Shown: positions 32,738-47,400 of the stretch, piece by piece
Layout: every line of letters begins with the position of its first letter
How positions within the stretch are numbered: position 1 is the stretch's first letter
Translations under genes and position numbers: made by a program
Notes under the pieces: generated by a model
What the model saw: the letters and a program-made list of their open reading frames with translations, nothing else
Databases searched by the model: none
What the model was told of the DNA's origin: nothing
Source of the DNA: Patella vulgata
Lineage: Eukaryota > Mollusca > Gastropoda > Patellidae
Direction of reading: 5' to 3'
Length of the DNA stretch: 64,000 bases
NCBI RefSeq assembly: GCF_932274485.2
Contig: NC_065885.2
Span: 31,013,062-31,077,061, forward strand

Positions 32738-35452
32738 CTGGTAATAATAATAAAATATATTAGAGACAAAAAAAAAAATCTACATATCCACCAATCTAAA
32801 AATGCATATAGAGATAAACACTCTTTGAATTTAAGGCAAAATAAGCATTTGGACTATACATAACATTATGAAATAAATTAAACATTTCACAGCAAGCCAA
32901 GTACAAAGAATCGTTGCATTAGATTAAATATTTTTAAAATACAGATGTGATGTCATACTTTGATGTTGGCATACCATTCTTTCAAATAATGGTATGGGCA
33001 ACGTGCCAATCGTACATTATTTATATTAGATGGAATATTGAACTTGCGTGACAATTTCAATGAAATGCATGTGCGGGATAGTGTCTGTATTTTAAGTTGT
33101 TTAATGGTCTTGTGGAATTTTTGTGTAATATATTGTCCTCGTGTAATATCAATATATTAGCTAATGTCTTACACACGACCATTAACCACACTTTAGGCAC
33201 TGTTCTGGTTTATTTGAAAGCTGTTTCAATATGCCTGGGGTAAGTTTGGATGTCATATTGATTTTGTACTTACCACTCCACTGTCGAGAGATGCTCCACT
33301 GCTACCTCGTTTCATCCCACGGTCTAAAAATATACAAAAATATCAATTATATATCTTTAATACACAAAACAATTTATATTAAGGCATGCATAACAGAAGA
33401 TTCAAACGTTTCTTTTATAAATAATCTCATGGTTTTTGAATCATGAATAAATGAAATGTGGCCTACAATATATTTATGATGATTTCTACAGGTTTAGTTC
33501 AGTCATTTTTGGGGGTTAAAAAGATAACTAATTAACCCATAAATAATGAGATGTTTTGTGATAGAATTGTTGACACTTATTGGCTTCCATAAATACATAT
33601 CAGCCTACTGATACAGCCTTGCCGATCTCATCAGGATTTTCCCAAATTAAAGTTTAGCTCATCAAGTAATTTGTAGCATATTTTGACACCTAGAGTTTTA
33701 CAACATGTAGACTGTAGATGTAGACTTTCTAGAAATAAGCTGGCTATATTGACTAACTACTACATATGACAACAATGTTGATAAACATAAACCTGAGCTA
33801 GCTATAGTTATCCTTATAAACATTAAGCTGACATGGTCTCTAACAGAAATAAAGGGGTGATAAACATGTGCATCACATAGGTCGACAGCTGAGAAAATAC
33901 TGTACACAATCTGTGCTATTGTGTCTATTTAAAATTTACTGGGATTTACAATATAAAATGTCGCTATATGGACTGACAACAAGTGACAACAATGAGCGTA
34001 TGTTGAATGATAGGAACATATTTAAGCATCCATGCAACATATGAACACTTTAAAAATTCAGAACAAAATTTAGGTGGAGGTAACATTAAAAGAAATCATA
34101 GCACAAAAAAGGATTTCATAACTTTGAAATTAAGAGCAAAATTGAATGAATAAATTAGGCAAATATGCACATAAAATAAAACAATTAGCATAGAGTAGTT
34201 GTGGAATGAAATACTGATAAATGCGTTTCAAAAAATATAAATAACATAATTGGAAGGGGATGAATTTCTAAAGCATTGTTTTGGGGTTTGCAAAAATATC
34301 AAATATTTCCAAGACAGCCACCGAACTAAAAACAAAATATGATCTTTACCTTAGATAATCTGTCTAAAATATTTTGATCAATTTAATCGAAAAAAAAAGA
34401 TTATCTCAAAATGAATTTAAATATAAAGTGATCATCAAAATAATTGTAAGCAAAATATTATAATTTGAAACAAATATTTTGTGTGATATTATCATGGATA
34501 ACGGTATCGTCAAGTTGAAATATATATTTAAATAAAATAAAACATAATAATCAACAAAAGAAAATTTGCATCACAACTCCACAGTAATACTTTAGATGAC
34601 ATGAATTAGCTCCCTTGACACCATGATATGAAACAGAGGTAAACGACTATGAAGCAATCAAGTGATAACATGGTTTCTCAGATGACATATGAGATGGTAA
34701 CATGCTACTAACAAAATCTAGTTATTTTCGATTAGCCAATGAATAGGTAGCATGAAAAAATAAATATATGTCATATGGTGATATGATCTAGTTTTCAATA
34801 TAATTATAAACTATTTTCTCTTTTAAGATCAAGTTTATAAATTTGTTGATTACTATGGTAAACAATAATTACTTGTGGAGTGATGATAAATAAACGGTCA
34901 TGCAGCATGCTCATGCATACCTGGTGACAGTTCATTGAGAGAGTTGGATAGAGAAGATTTCTTCAAGCCACATTCAGGAGCAGACAATCTATTAACAGAA
35001 CTGTCATTAGGGTTCGCGAGTTCATACATGTGAACACGGGAATCGTCATTTGCGTAGTGCTTGTCCAGAGTATTATGGGCTTTACGGTGACGCTGCAACT
35101 CTTCTTCTATTCGTAATTGTTCCATACCATTTGTCTATAGAAAATAAAATGAAGGATTGATATACATGATAAATGGAAGATAAAAAGATATATGAACTAC
35201 ACCCAAATTGGGATTATTATTAAAAAATTGCAAAGAAATATTTCCAAATGGTTTATTTTAGATGTCTTTATATAACCTTGAAAGAACCATTTTGATATTA
35301 CCTTCACAATATTTTATGAGAGAGAGAGAGAGAGAGAGATGGGTTTAATGTCCACTTGACACAAGTCCACTTGACACAAACTAAGTCATTTCGCAGCCTG
35401 AAGTTTTCTTCTGATAAGATTCGATATTTTGTGGTTTCTGAAGTCCACATGA

Positions 35453-35496
<44 letters not shown>

Positions 35497-38400
35497 GTTT
35501 AGGTCCATCAACACTCGGGACATATGGTTCAATTTTATTTCAATAATTCGCTTGCACGTAGGGGTTTTTAGCTGTGGGAGGAAACCGGAGGACCCGGAGA
35601 AAACCCACGAGATTGGAACAGGCGACCCTACTCCTTGTCACGTACAACTGGTACAACTGGGGAATCGAAACCACGCCAGTTGACTGAATACAGACCTTAT
35701 GATACAACGCACACACGCTAACCATTCAGCTTCAGCCATCCAACCCCACCCTACCCAAATATTTTATGCAGATGAAAGAATAATTTCTGTTTACTTTGCT
35801 GGGTTGAAGATCTAATCATATATACTTTCAACATACTGTATCTCAAGATAACCTATTCTTATAAACTAACAGATGACTTACCTCTAGAATAGATTCTTTT
35901 AGATCTTCAACAAATTTTTGTCGATCATGATCATTTCTGGCATTAAATGTCATTAAAACTTTCCCATCTAAATTATTAGTTAGCTGGATGCCAAACTGAT
36001 AATCTATATAAAAAAAATTTGAAAATTCATTAGTTTCTTTACTTCTTATAAATGCGGAAAAATTCAAATTTAAAAAACTTTCTATATTTAAGCGAAAATC
36101 AGTATTTTGGTAAATGTAGTGATGGATAACAAAGACAATGTCATGTGACAATATCAATTAAATAATCTGAGTTCTAATACAGATGTAAAAAAAATCTGTT
36201 AACTATGCAACGTCCCAACTATTAAATAACAAGTGTTATTAAGTGTTCTTGAAGAAAAAAAGCACACTCTCTCTGGTGCATCACTATTACTTGATGATTT
36301 AAACTACTTACGTGCTGTTTCAAATAAGAAAACTTGCATGCCATATAAGGATAATGATGTTCTAAAACTGTAGGTTATTCCTATTTTCTTTTTACTGAAG
36401 ATCTTCGTTACCTGATAATACATAGAAACAATATTACACACAATTTACAATAAGATTAACTTATAAAAATACTAAAATAGTGCCCCATTAAAAAAAAAAT
36501 CGTGAATCGGACTAAAAATATAATGAAATAGGACACAGAAAAGATAGTTCATCCACAGTATTCAAATCAAAAGCTCCTTGAACTTTACAATAAAAATTGG
36601 AAATTTTGCACAATAATTATAGCTATTTTTTAAGAATATATAAATACAATCATATAAAAAAGCAATGTAAATTTGATGTCATTGCCTTATTCTCACACTA
36701 TCACTACATGATATGAGCTTAAATGGACAAGAGATAACGTCTATTATTGTCAACACATTTACAATATAATACCTACCAGTAATTGATCGTTAAATAAGAA
36801 AACTTCTCGTTGATGTAAACCAATTTTTTCTTTCTTACAGGGGTCATGAACTTCATAAAGTCGACAATAACAAACCAGTCTTCTGTGAGATAAAGCCAGT
36901 TGCTGAAAGATTAAAATATGTGAAATGAAATGAGGTGTGACATTCTACTTTTCGGGATTAAAATAATATTAATGATTGCTGAATTTATTTATAAGCAACT
37001 TGGAGACTTGATGCTTAAAATCAGATTGAAATCACTAATCTCTGGGATCCTTGCAGAGGTTTGCTAATTTCTGAAAATCATGAACCTTTAAAGTAATTTG
37101 ATTTCATCAACTCTTGTTTCACAATCTTGATCGCAAAAGTTGAAGATCAGACAATTGGCTACCATATTGAAAATGCTCACAACAAGTAAAGGAAATTTCT
37201 GATTTTTTATATTAAAAAAGCTGTGGTGATTGATGACCTATCTTGAAATAATCATGAAAATAGAAACTGGCTGTATAAGATAGTCTAGTTATATATCATG
37301 TTAGATTACAATTTGTTTATTTTACATCTAGCTTCATCAGTAATAGGTCTACACCCCCCTCCTTACTATTTCTCTAATACTAATATTTACTTTCAATTTC
37401 AACCCAGCAGCTCAGCTGTAAGACCAGCTGTTGTTCTCTTGTCAAATGCCATGTGTAACATATGTCCATCAAGAAGAGCAAGACAATAGAAATGGTAGAA
37501 AGGTAGACAAAAAAACAAAAAAAAAATAATGAGAACAGAAGTAACAGGGTGGGGTACAGACGGACATTGATTCCAGTTATTGTGGAATATAATATTGCCA
37601 TACTCAAACAGACAATAACAAAAAAGAGTATGTGTTGGTCAATACCATCATGTACTTTAAAGGAATTATTAGTTACCCAAATTGTCTATGATAAAAATAT
37701 AGCTTTACAATTCATACTTACAGGCTTTTTACCCACAATACTTTGTTCTACTTTGATAACCTGGGTGACTTGGTCTACTCCAGCCTTGAATTCCTGACTT
37801 TTAACTCGTTCATATATACCTACTAACACATCACGATCTACGTCATCACCACCGTCTATACCTAGAAATATAATCAGATTGATATTCATAAGTGCTTTCA
37901 ACGAATAGGATGATATTTTGATATAGTTATAGCAAAAAATAATGTATAAGACATAGACATCTTGGAGGTGTTCTTTCGGAGGTCAGGGATTGAAAGTTCT
38001 TTGTAATCCACACTGGATGGCAAGATCAGAAAACTGAGGTTAGGAAGAGCATGGCAATATTTTGGTAGGAGATAGGGAATTTTTTTAAAAGCTGGCTTAA
38101 AAAATCAAAATAGATCCCCCCCAAGATTTGTTATTAATTTGGTGTCAAACCTTTTGACACTTTCTATCAATTTGCCTGAGTTTGGATCTTTAATTTTAAC
38201 ACTAATGAAAGTTTGATAACGAAACCTTGGCAGAGAAGACACACATAGACAGAGATACACTATTATGTATGATGAAATTATTAACTTTAAAGACACTTTT
38301 CTATCATTTTTTTGAACTTTGTCTGATGAAGTGGGTTAAAGCCTGGTTATCTATCATCCCCATCCCCCCTCTAAATACCTTGAAGACATATGTTTTTCTA

Positions 38401-41400
38401 ATGTGTGTAAATTTATTGTTACATGTAGGTTTGTATAAATCTGATGTATCAGACCGATTATATTCTCATAAAACTGATTGATGGATAATTTGTGTTGTTA
38501 ATACGATGTATGGTGTCCATCAAGTTATCAACCCTATTCTTATCTACTCAATGTTTAATCATCCAGACATTGTATACTGCTAACTTAACCAATCAAGATG
38601 GCCACCTAACAACCAAATTTACTCTAAATTGTTGGTTGATAGACATGATTAAACAACTGTTTCCTGTGTTTGTGTGAAAAAATATGACAAGAACAGTGTA
38701 GTAGTAAGCCAAATAAAAAACATCAATTGAGTTCTTTCCATGTTGATGTGGTGAAAATCTATTTTTCTGTGCCTACTCAAAAAAGGTGGAATTAACTCAA
38801 GTATATTGTTTGTGAATAATATATTTTTTAAACAAACAGATATTTAAAACAATATATTTGTAGGCTTATAATCTACTGCTTTAACCATTGGGAATACATT
38901 TTCTACAGACAATAGTCCAAATTATCACCCCACTTAAGCATAGTGAAAGTGTCGTAGTATGTAACTCTGTCTATACCATTTGCTGCCACTTTTCTTTTTG
39001 GGAAATTCACATAGCTAACTAGCTTTTGTTATGTTTTTGTTTTCATGATTGAATTCAAGTATGAAGAACTCATTGACCTAATTATCTCACAACTATATCC
39101 TATTGACAATTGACAGAGATATGTATGTAGCTGGTAGAAGTAATGGCCAGTCTTCCTGTTTGTTATTATATTGTTACTGTAACTAATAATACTAAACTTT
39201 GTAATCAACTTATAGAGACCATATGTGCACTACAGGACAGATTGATTGAAATAATGAACTGATGGTATACATGTATATATAGCGACCACCCGCCCTTGAT
39301 ATATAACACACTGTCTGCAATATCTATACAGGCCTACAATTGATATTTTACTTTTTACATCTTTGAATATTTTTTGTTAAACAAAATAGATCAGTAGTGT
39401 TTTGTTATTTTGAGTAACAATGTTTGGCTAATTTTACTTTAGCAGCAATCTGAATTAAAACTGCCAGGTGATATTTTATGTACACAATTCCTACAGGGTT
39501 TTTCATCTAGTAGCAGTAGTACAAATAACATACTCAGAGTTTACTATGGGCAAGTGAGAATCAAGCTTTAAAAATCTTCAGCCTATTTATTCTGAAGTTC
39601 AACAGAACTTGTTTGAACATGTTATTATTGACTTGTTTTGGATTTTAGTTCATTTCTATAAACATTTAGTTAACTTTGATGTATGTTTTAGGCTAGCCTA
39701 TTTATTATAAAATCCAGATATAATTTTAATGTACAGGTATTTCAATTACATAAATATGATATTCATATCTGAAGTCCTAACAAGTTTTTTTGTTTTAAAA
39801 TGGCAAATTTGGTTTTCATGAAAATTTTCATGAAAAGAGAAAATGTGTGAGCTTGTGAACATGTTTTCAATAAACAGATTTGCATTAAATGGGGTAATTA
39901 GATCCTTACAAGTTATTCACAGCTTTTCATGTTGCCCACATGATATCAACAAGCTTTGGTTTAATGTGTCGTCTGATTGACACACGCCAACAAAAAGGTG
40001 GGAATGAAATGAAGAAATCAGAAGCAGAAACTTTGTAGGAGTGAAACGAAAAACAATACTTTGTGTGTGAACTCTGAGGTCATCAGAAACAAAAAATCAG
40101 CAGCAGTTCAAGACATCACAATGTGTCGAATGAACTCTTTGCCATGTATAAAAAATTTACAGGGGTTCTGAGGAAAACAGTGTCACAAGTGTTGAAATAT
40201 ATCCTGGTGTCACCCACCCTGTTTTTCAAAGAAAATGAGACGCAAGGAAAAACAGGCCACATGTAAAGAATAAATATTCCTGATAGAACTAATATCGGTG
40301 CCACACCTTTGTCACGATGTCGAAGTCAACAACCTAATGATGTATTTTGTATTTGTCCAAAACCTTATGAAAGCAGGCAAGTTGGTAGGTCTAAGGATAT
40401 TTAGGATATCAGTTAATATTGGTACAACTCAATAGTTATTTACTTGCCATTTGGTTTTACCCACCAGCAGGCAGGTTCAAATTTCAAATTTTCAAATACA
40501 GTTACTTTCTAGGGAATAAATGAAAAATTTTCACATGGATTTGTTTTCAAATAATTTTGTCTGTCCATAATGCAAATATATTTCTTTACATTTTTTTTCT
40601 AATTATCAAAGACTATTTATATGCATAAAGCACCAATTTTTACTATGATTTTGTGAAATTTATCTATGTTATATCAATAATGATTGTGAAATACCTACCT
40701 CGTAAGTTTTTGATGAAATCTTCTAGTTTCATTTTACGCTCAGGTTTAATATTGGAATTATGTAAGTCTGTATTTAACATTATAATAGCAAAGGCCAACA
40801 GGAATATGGTGTCTGGAGTTTTAAAGTATTTCGTCTGATCTGGATTACATGCACAGTATCTGGTAGCAAAAGCCTGAAAAATATCAAATTCAAAATTTAG
40901 ACATATGCACAATAACACTATTAAAGTTATCAAGATGTAGTTTTTATTTATCTAACTGGGAACCTTTTATTAACCCCTGGATGCTTCTGTATATTTTGGT
41001 TTCTGAACATTTTTTTCAGATTGGTCCAGGACTCTGTCTTAATTGATAGGAAGTTTAATTGACTAGATAGAGAATACATCTGTAACCTTTTCAGGTGGTG
41101 TCACACTATTTATGGTGGTGGGGTGAGGTGGGGTGAGTAAACAGGGTTACAAGATTTGTTACTGAGTTTAAAAAACTTTTTTATTCAAAGCTTCTACAGC
41201 TACTGAACAGGTATGAGTGTGACAGAAATTTGACAACGACATATAAATTAGCAGAAATAACAAAAATTCACTCAAGCCACCGGGTACTTCAAGCTATATC
41301 AATTTTCAGACCTATAGGAAACCATTCTACTTAAAATTTATAAATGTAAAGTTCAAGAAAAACATCTGTTTTATTAAACGAAACAAAAAAATAATCCACC

Positions 41401-44400
41401 ACAAGTACATATGCATTAGATAACCACAAAACCAAACTTTCATTAGCAGAGACTGGAAAATGACTTTAAAAGTAGACTTATATCTTTCAAGTCTCTAAAT
41501 GTAAGACAGACATTCTGACGAATTAAACTCAGAAGGCAAAAAAAGATGCCTGCAATGATACCGACCAGATGTGAGTGAAAGTTAATGTTTTAACCAGCAG
41601 ACTGCTTGTAGTTCTTTGTTACAATCCAAACAACTTATACCTTCTCAATGTATTTGTCTATAGAACCAAAACAACTATCTATATTCTATCAACTATTGTG
41701 ATATTTTTATGGTTTAAGTTTTCTTTCACGATATTTATTATCTACATCTACGTTATTTCACATACTGACATGTAACAATTACATAACATGTTATCATTAC
41801 ATGATCAAGTATCGCAAGGAAATCAAGGTGGGGTTGACTGGATGAGCGGGGTGAGAAGAGGTGGGGTCAAGTTTTAAAGTTTTGTCATATTTCAACAAAT
41901 AAATGAATGAAATGCGGTTTAACATCCTACTTTTCTGCACCTTCTGATGGAAATTTAGCCTGGACAGCGATTGAATTCCAACTGTCAATGGTTCTTTTAC
42001 GTGCACACCAACGTGTAAACAGGACCGTGTTGTTTTTTTTTTTTTTGGCAATGCGAACGACTAGACGCTGCCCCTTTCAACAGACAACATTTGAAACTAA
42101 AAAAACACTGGCAGCAGACAAGATATCTATCATGAGCTGTTTAATTTGAATCAGAATAGTATAATGACATCAATTTCTACTTATTAATATATTCATTTTT
42201 TTCATATATCCGAACTTTGATCTGGTTACATAATGTCATCAATGGAATTTATGATCGGGAAAATGTCAATCAATTAATTCAATTATCTATAATTTACATG
42301 TCATCCAATTTTCGATGGAATGAATCAACAACAGCCATGTGATAAAATATTTGAATGACATATGTTGTTTAATTAAATTCTTATTTCAATAATTTTGAAA
42401 TGGTAACTGATATTTCATTTTGCGGATATCAAGATAGAAATGCAGATTCTCTAATGTTAATTTGCAGCCACGGTGGCTAAGTGAGAAAGACATTGGCTCG
42501 CTAGCCTGGAAATCCCGTCTTTGATCCCTGCATTGGCCGAGAAAGTCCATCAGGATTTTCCAGCGTGGTGCCCCTTGTCAGTGGTGCAGGACAGAGGTCC
42601 TGGCAAGGAAATGAAATGAAATGAAATGGGGTTTAACGTCCTACTGTTCTGCTCCTATACTGGGCTAATGAAGACGGACATACGCCATACAGTGTGCTAT
42701 GAGGGAAATTTTGCCCGGGCAGCGGCACTATCGCCTACTCTTATATTGAATTCCAAGTGCCAAGGGATCTTTTACGTGCATTCTAATGTATACACGGGAA
42801 CTCGGTTTTTCGTATCATCCGAAGGACTAGACAGCTGTCAGGCCCTCCGTTCTGCACCACCTGGCAAGGAACAACGTACGGTCGTTCGGATGGGACGAAA
42901 AAAACGAGGTACCATGTACACATTGCACGCACATAAAAGATCCCTTGAATTTGATATAAGAGTAGGCCGTAGCGCCGCTGTCCAGGCAATATTTCTCTCA
43001 TAGCACACTGTATGGCGTATGCCCGTCTTCATTACCCCAGTTAAACCCTATTTCATTTCATTTCATTTCTAATGTTAATTTACAATGGCTTTAATTTAAA
43101 GATATTTTATATCTTCTATTTGACCCACAACACTTCTTTTTATCTGATAGTGTGATATTTCTAATCGCATAATATAAGTCCACAATAAATCAAGTTAATT
43201 ATTACACATTACACAATGGAACCACATTCATCTACATATCTTTCAATCAGAGTGACATGTCATCCATAATGGCAACTACATTAACATATATTTGCTTTAT
43301 TCAAAATGGTTTGGGTGAAATTTATCTTTAACTATCATAAAGAAAATAAATGTTTATAAACTCATGTGCAGTTTCGGATAATGCTAATATGAGTAACTTG
43401 GGTTATAGGCAGGACATAAAGAGTAAAATTTGAAAATAATTAATGATTTTTGAGAGAATCTATGAACAAGTGACCCAAATCTTCATACCAACAGACCTCG
43501 AGCCAAAGATATATCGATTATTCCTAAAGTTGTATATTTCATAAAATCGGTTTATCAAAGAGATATGAGATTGTCTAGACAGTTACTGACCAGACTTTCT
43601 TGTCTTCCTATTACAAAATAATATCTTTATCCACCAGATTATACTGGGTGACCGTTACTAGCCAACTTGACCATGACTGAATCAGCAATTCATGTATCTC
43701 AAAAATCAATATAAGTATCAAAAATGTGAATAGTTCTGGGTAATGCAGGATATTAATATGTTGCAATGAGTAATTCTAATACTGATTTATTTGGACAATT
43801 TCAAAAGTCTAAAATTAGTATATTCATTATGGCTTAAGAACTTCAGTTTTTCATTTACAAAATTCATATGAAATTAAAATGCCTTTGATTTGATTTTAAT
43901 ATAACTGACCATCTATCTATAGAAGCCATTTACAATCTTATCAAAGCCCTCCAATTACTGATTTACTTTGGATAAAGTATTAACGTCTCTAGGTGTTTTT
44001 AAGTAAAGACTTTTTCATGGTAAATAAACTGGACAAAGTCTATCTGTTTCACACCTCATTGACCACATCAGTCATTACAGACTGATATTAGATTAACAGC
44101 ATGGAAGATTATGTCTTCTATAAAGAGAGCAATATACTCACAAATAAGTCAGATTACTCCACTGATAAGTACAAGCTGCAATCATTCAAAATATATTCGA
44201 AAACTGTGAATCTAAATCTATTATGAAAAGTTATAAGTCCTTTTTTAAAATCAAAAATGCAAAGTTAAGTGTCTATCTTGAAAACGTTGAGAGAATACTC
44301 TTCGAAACGTCGCCCAAATAAATCAGTAATTGTTCTTCCATAAGTATGTGTTATAGTTTAATGTCTATCTTTTCTTTTTTTAAATTTCCAAATAAAAAGT

Positions 44401-47400
44401 TCTGTATCTACTTTTCTAAAATCCCAAATAAGAAGTTCAGTATCAAATTCTTTAAAATCCTAAAAAAAAGTTCAGTATTTAATTTTTCTAAAATCCCAAA
44501 TAAAAAGTTATGTAAATGTATCTAAATTCAGTATTTCCTTCTTTAAACTTCCAAATAATAAATTTTAAATCTAAAATGAAAAGTACAGCTGAGCATAATT
44601 TAACAATAATTGCTTCAAACATCTGTGAGAAAACTGGCAAGTTAATTAAAAGTTACAAAGAAGTAGATTATTATTAACACATCTTTTTGCTTTCTGATTT
44701 CTAGTTTCCTTGCAGCAAAGTTAATCATAGCAATAACAGCACTGGTATCACATGCCTTAAAGACAGAATTTATTTTATACATTTCAAAATCCAAATAACT
44801 GTCTAAGATAATCTATTTTATTATTTCTTAAATTTGTTCTTTAAGATGTGATAAAAATCTTTCTATTATTTGATAAATTTATACTTTCAGAGGTTATAAC
44901 TATCTTTTTACTATTTGTACTTTTAGATGTGATAAGAATCTTTTTAGGTATTCAGTGTTTACAGGAACGATCTTATTCAACTGTCTTTATTGACAAAATA
45001 TTTAGCTATGAAAAGAAACAGAAGTATTTGAAAATGTCTGGGTAAACATTAGCTTGTATGCTGGTGAATAACAATCAGGGATACTTTCATTAACAGCAAG
45101 GATTAGAAAAAAAGAACTTCAATATCAATGATAAAAGGGGTTTAATGTCTTACTAAAACAGTAATCTTCTTTTGATTAAGTCTGCAATGTGAAGATGAAT
45201 TTTTTTTTTATCTGGACAGCAGAATTTCAATATCAATGGTTTTTTTTCCTTTCAATTCGTTAGTTCGTGTGGTTTTGCGTCCGCTTCCACCTTGGGTGAT
45301 ATTGCAGGTTGTTTTTTTTTACATGCACAACATGTTGACGGCTAACAAACAGAATGATTTTCGGTTTATGAACTTCTGACGTGGTCATCAGATAAGTTAT
45401 AATATTAGGTCGCGTGTAGCCTAGATACCAACGACCAGTCTATCATCATCAAACTAGTTAATATATAACAAGTAGATCTGTAGACTAGTCTCTCATGGCT
45501 AACTATAGATAAAGATAAACAAATAGAAGACGAAGGGAATCTGTTGGTTTAATCAGTGGTATTAAAGCAGGACTACAATGGCCCTCACACAGGACTGGTA
45601 GATAGATATCATTATTACAATACAAATATACATCAACCATCTAGCAAACTTTAACAATAACAACAGGTCTTTACTTGAATGTTATACCACCCTCGGAGCA
45701 CTATAGTTAGACATTTATCTGTCCTATTCTTTATCAACATAGAATTCCACACCCCTATCATTATAGACTTTAATAAAACACCTTTTCCTAATAGTTAAGA
45801 TGGAAACAAGCTGCCACGTAGACTAACAAATAGGCCTATTCGTAAAATTTCTTGGACATTGTAGACAACAATTTATATATTTTAGTTTATCCAGAGCCTT
45901 CATTTACTGATCCTTTATTCATTTTATTATACAATACACTTACCTCCATTAATCTTTCAATTTTCTGAGCTTCACCCTAAAAAATTATACATAAAGACTC
46001 TTAAATCAACATAATAGATCAAAAAACATAAGTGGGGAGAGGGAATGGTAACACTCGCTTCAAAATTATCAGAGACTGGCCGGGCGTAGATCTGTGAAGC
46101 TGCTGGATCAAACAATGATACTGGCAGAGAGAGTAGACATAAAAAGATATAATTATAATGCACATCTCCTTATCTTTATTGGTATCGTTACAAGTTTAGG
46201 AGAAAAATAGAGCAATATGCCAATGAAAATACAACCGGTACAATACTTTTTAAGAAAGTAGTATGATTCATTCATAAACAACCCTTTTCTTGTTTCCGAT
46301 GAGCACTGTCATATTTATTTTTTATACATAACAAATTAAAATTTAATAGAGTATAATACCAGTTCTATTAAATTCATTTAGAAGTAGGAGTACACAGTAG
46401 ATTATAACTTACCGGCATTCTGAAGTAGCCTTGATATTTCCTTAATGCCATATCCACCTGTAGACCTGATAAATCTATATTCTCTGTAAAATAACTGAAA
46501 GACAGAAAACAAGACAACTGTCTTAGATCCATGATAAAAAAAATATTTAATCAAACTAAAATTGAACAGACAGGTTAAAAAAATACCTTTGTAGATTCTT
46601 TTAGAATTCAAACAGAGCAACACAGTGGGGGAAACTCTTTGAATATGTCTAATTATTTTGACAGATTGAAAGCTTTGAAAAGATTTTAAATGCAAAACCA
46701 TTTAGAAGCCAAAAGCATTTTATTTTAGCAATAAGAATATATGACTTTTGTTTGTGTAAAATAATATGCCCAAATTATCATACGTACATGTACATAGGCC
46801 ATACATTTAATTAAACAATCAACCACAATAGAAATAGAATCTAATTATTTCATCTGTGGTGCAGAATTATTGAACAACAGAAATATCACCATAGTAACTT
46901 ATTTTACAGGAAATTCCTGCAGAAAGCAATTACTGGTCTCCCTAAGACTTTTCTGTTAGTCCATGCATTATACAATATGCTTTCTATTGTAATTTCCTTT
47001 CTAATAAACTTAATTATCATACGGGCAGTAATTATCATGTGTTAGTCGCGTAGAGTGGTTTTCTGCAACTGTGACCTCTTACTGCCCCCTATTGGCAAAT
47101 ATCAACAAATCAATATGAAGAGAGAAAGTCACTGGTTGATGATTGTTTAATAATTCTTAAACCGTCTGCAACTTAAGTTGGAATTTCACACGCTATCTTC
47201 TCAGTTGATTTATCAAAGGTAATAAATTGACGCTAGTTATTTCCAAAACAAAGAGAAATTCCGGGCAATAAAATAAGTTTGTATTGATTCTGTAAGTTCG
47301 GACAATATGAACGACTGTTGATATCCAAATGTTAATGGTTTTATAATGCTGGGTCAATATTCAGATTATGACAGATCATGAAGATTATATTACATGTCAT

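Noticed and set aside
36003-36157. Upstream part of the 104-aa frame at 36157 (MILSHDIVF) as coding
   Set aside because: The frame crosses the acceptor of the IQSEC PH exon at 36003; the upstream part is intron.
42626-43003. 125-aa open frame
   Set aside because: It runs across two overlapping SINEs in opposite orientation and reappears at 59459 from another copy.
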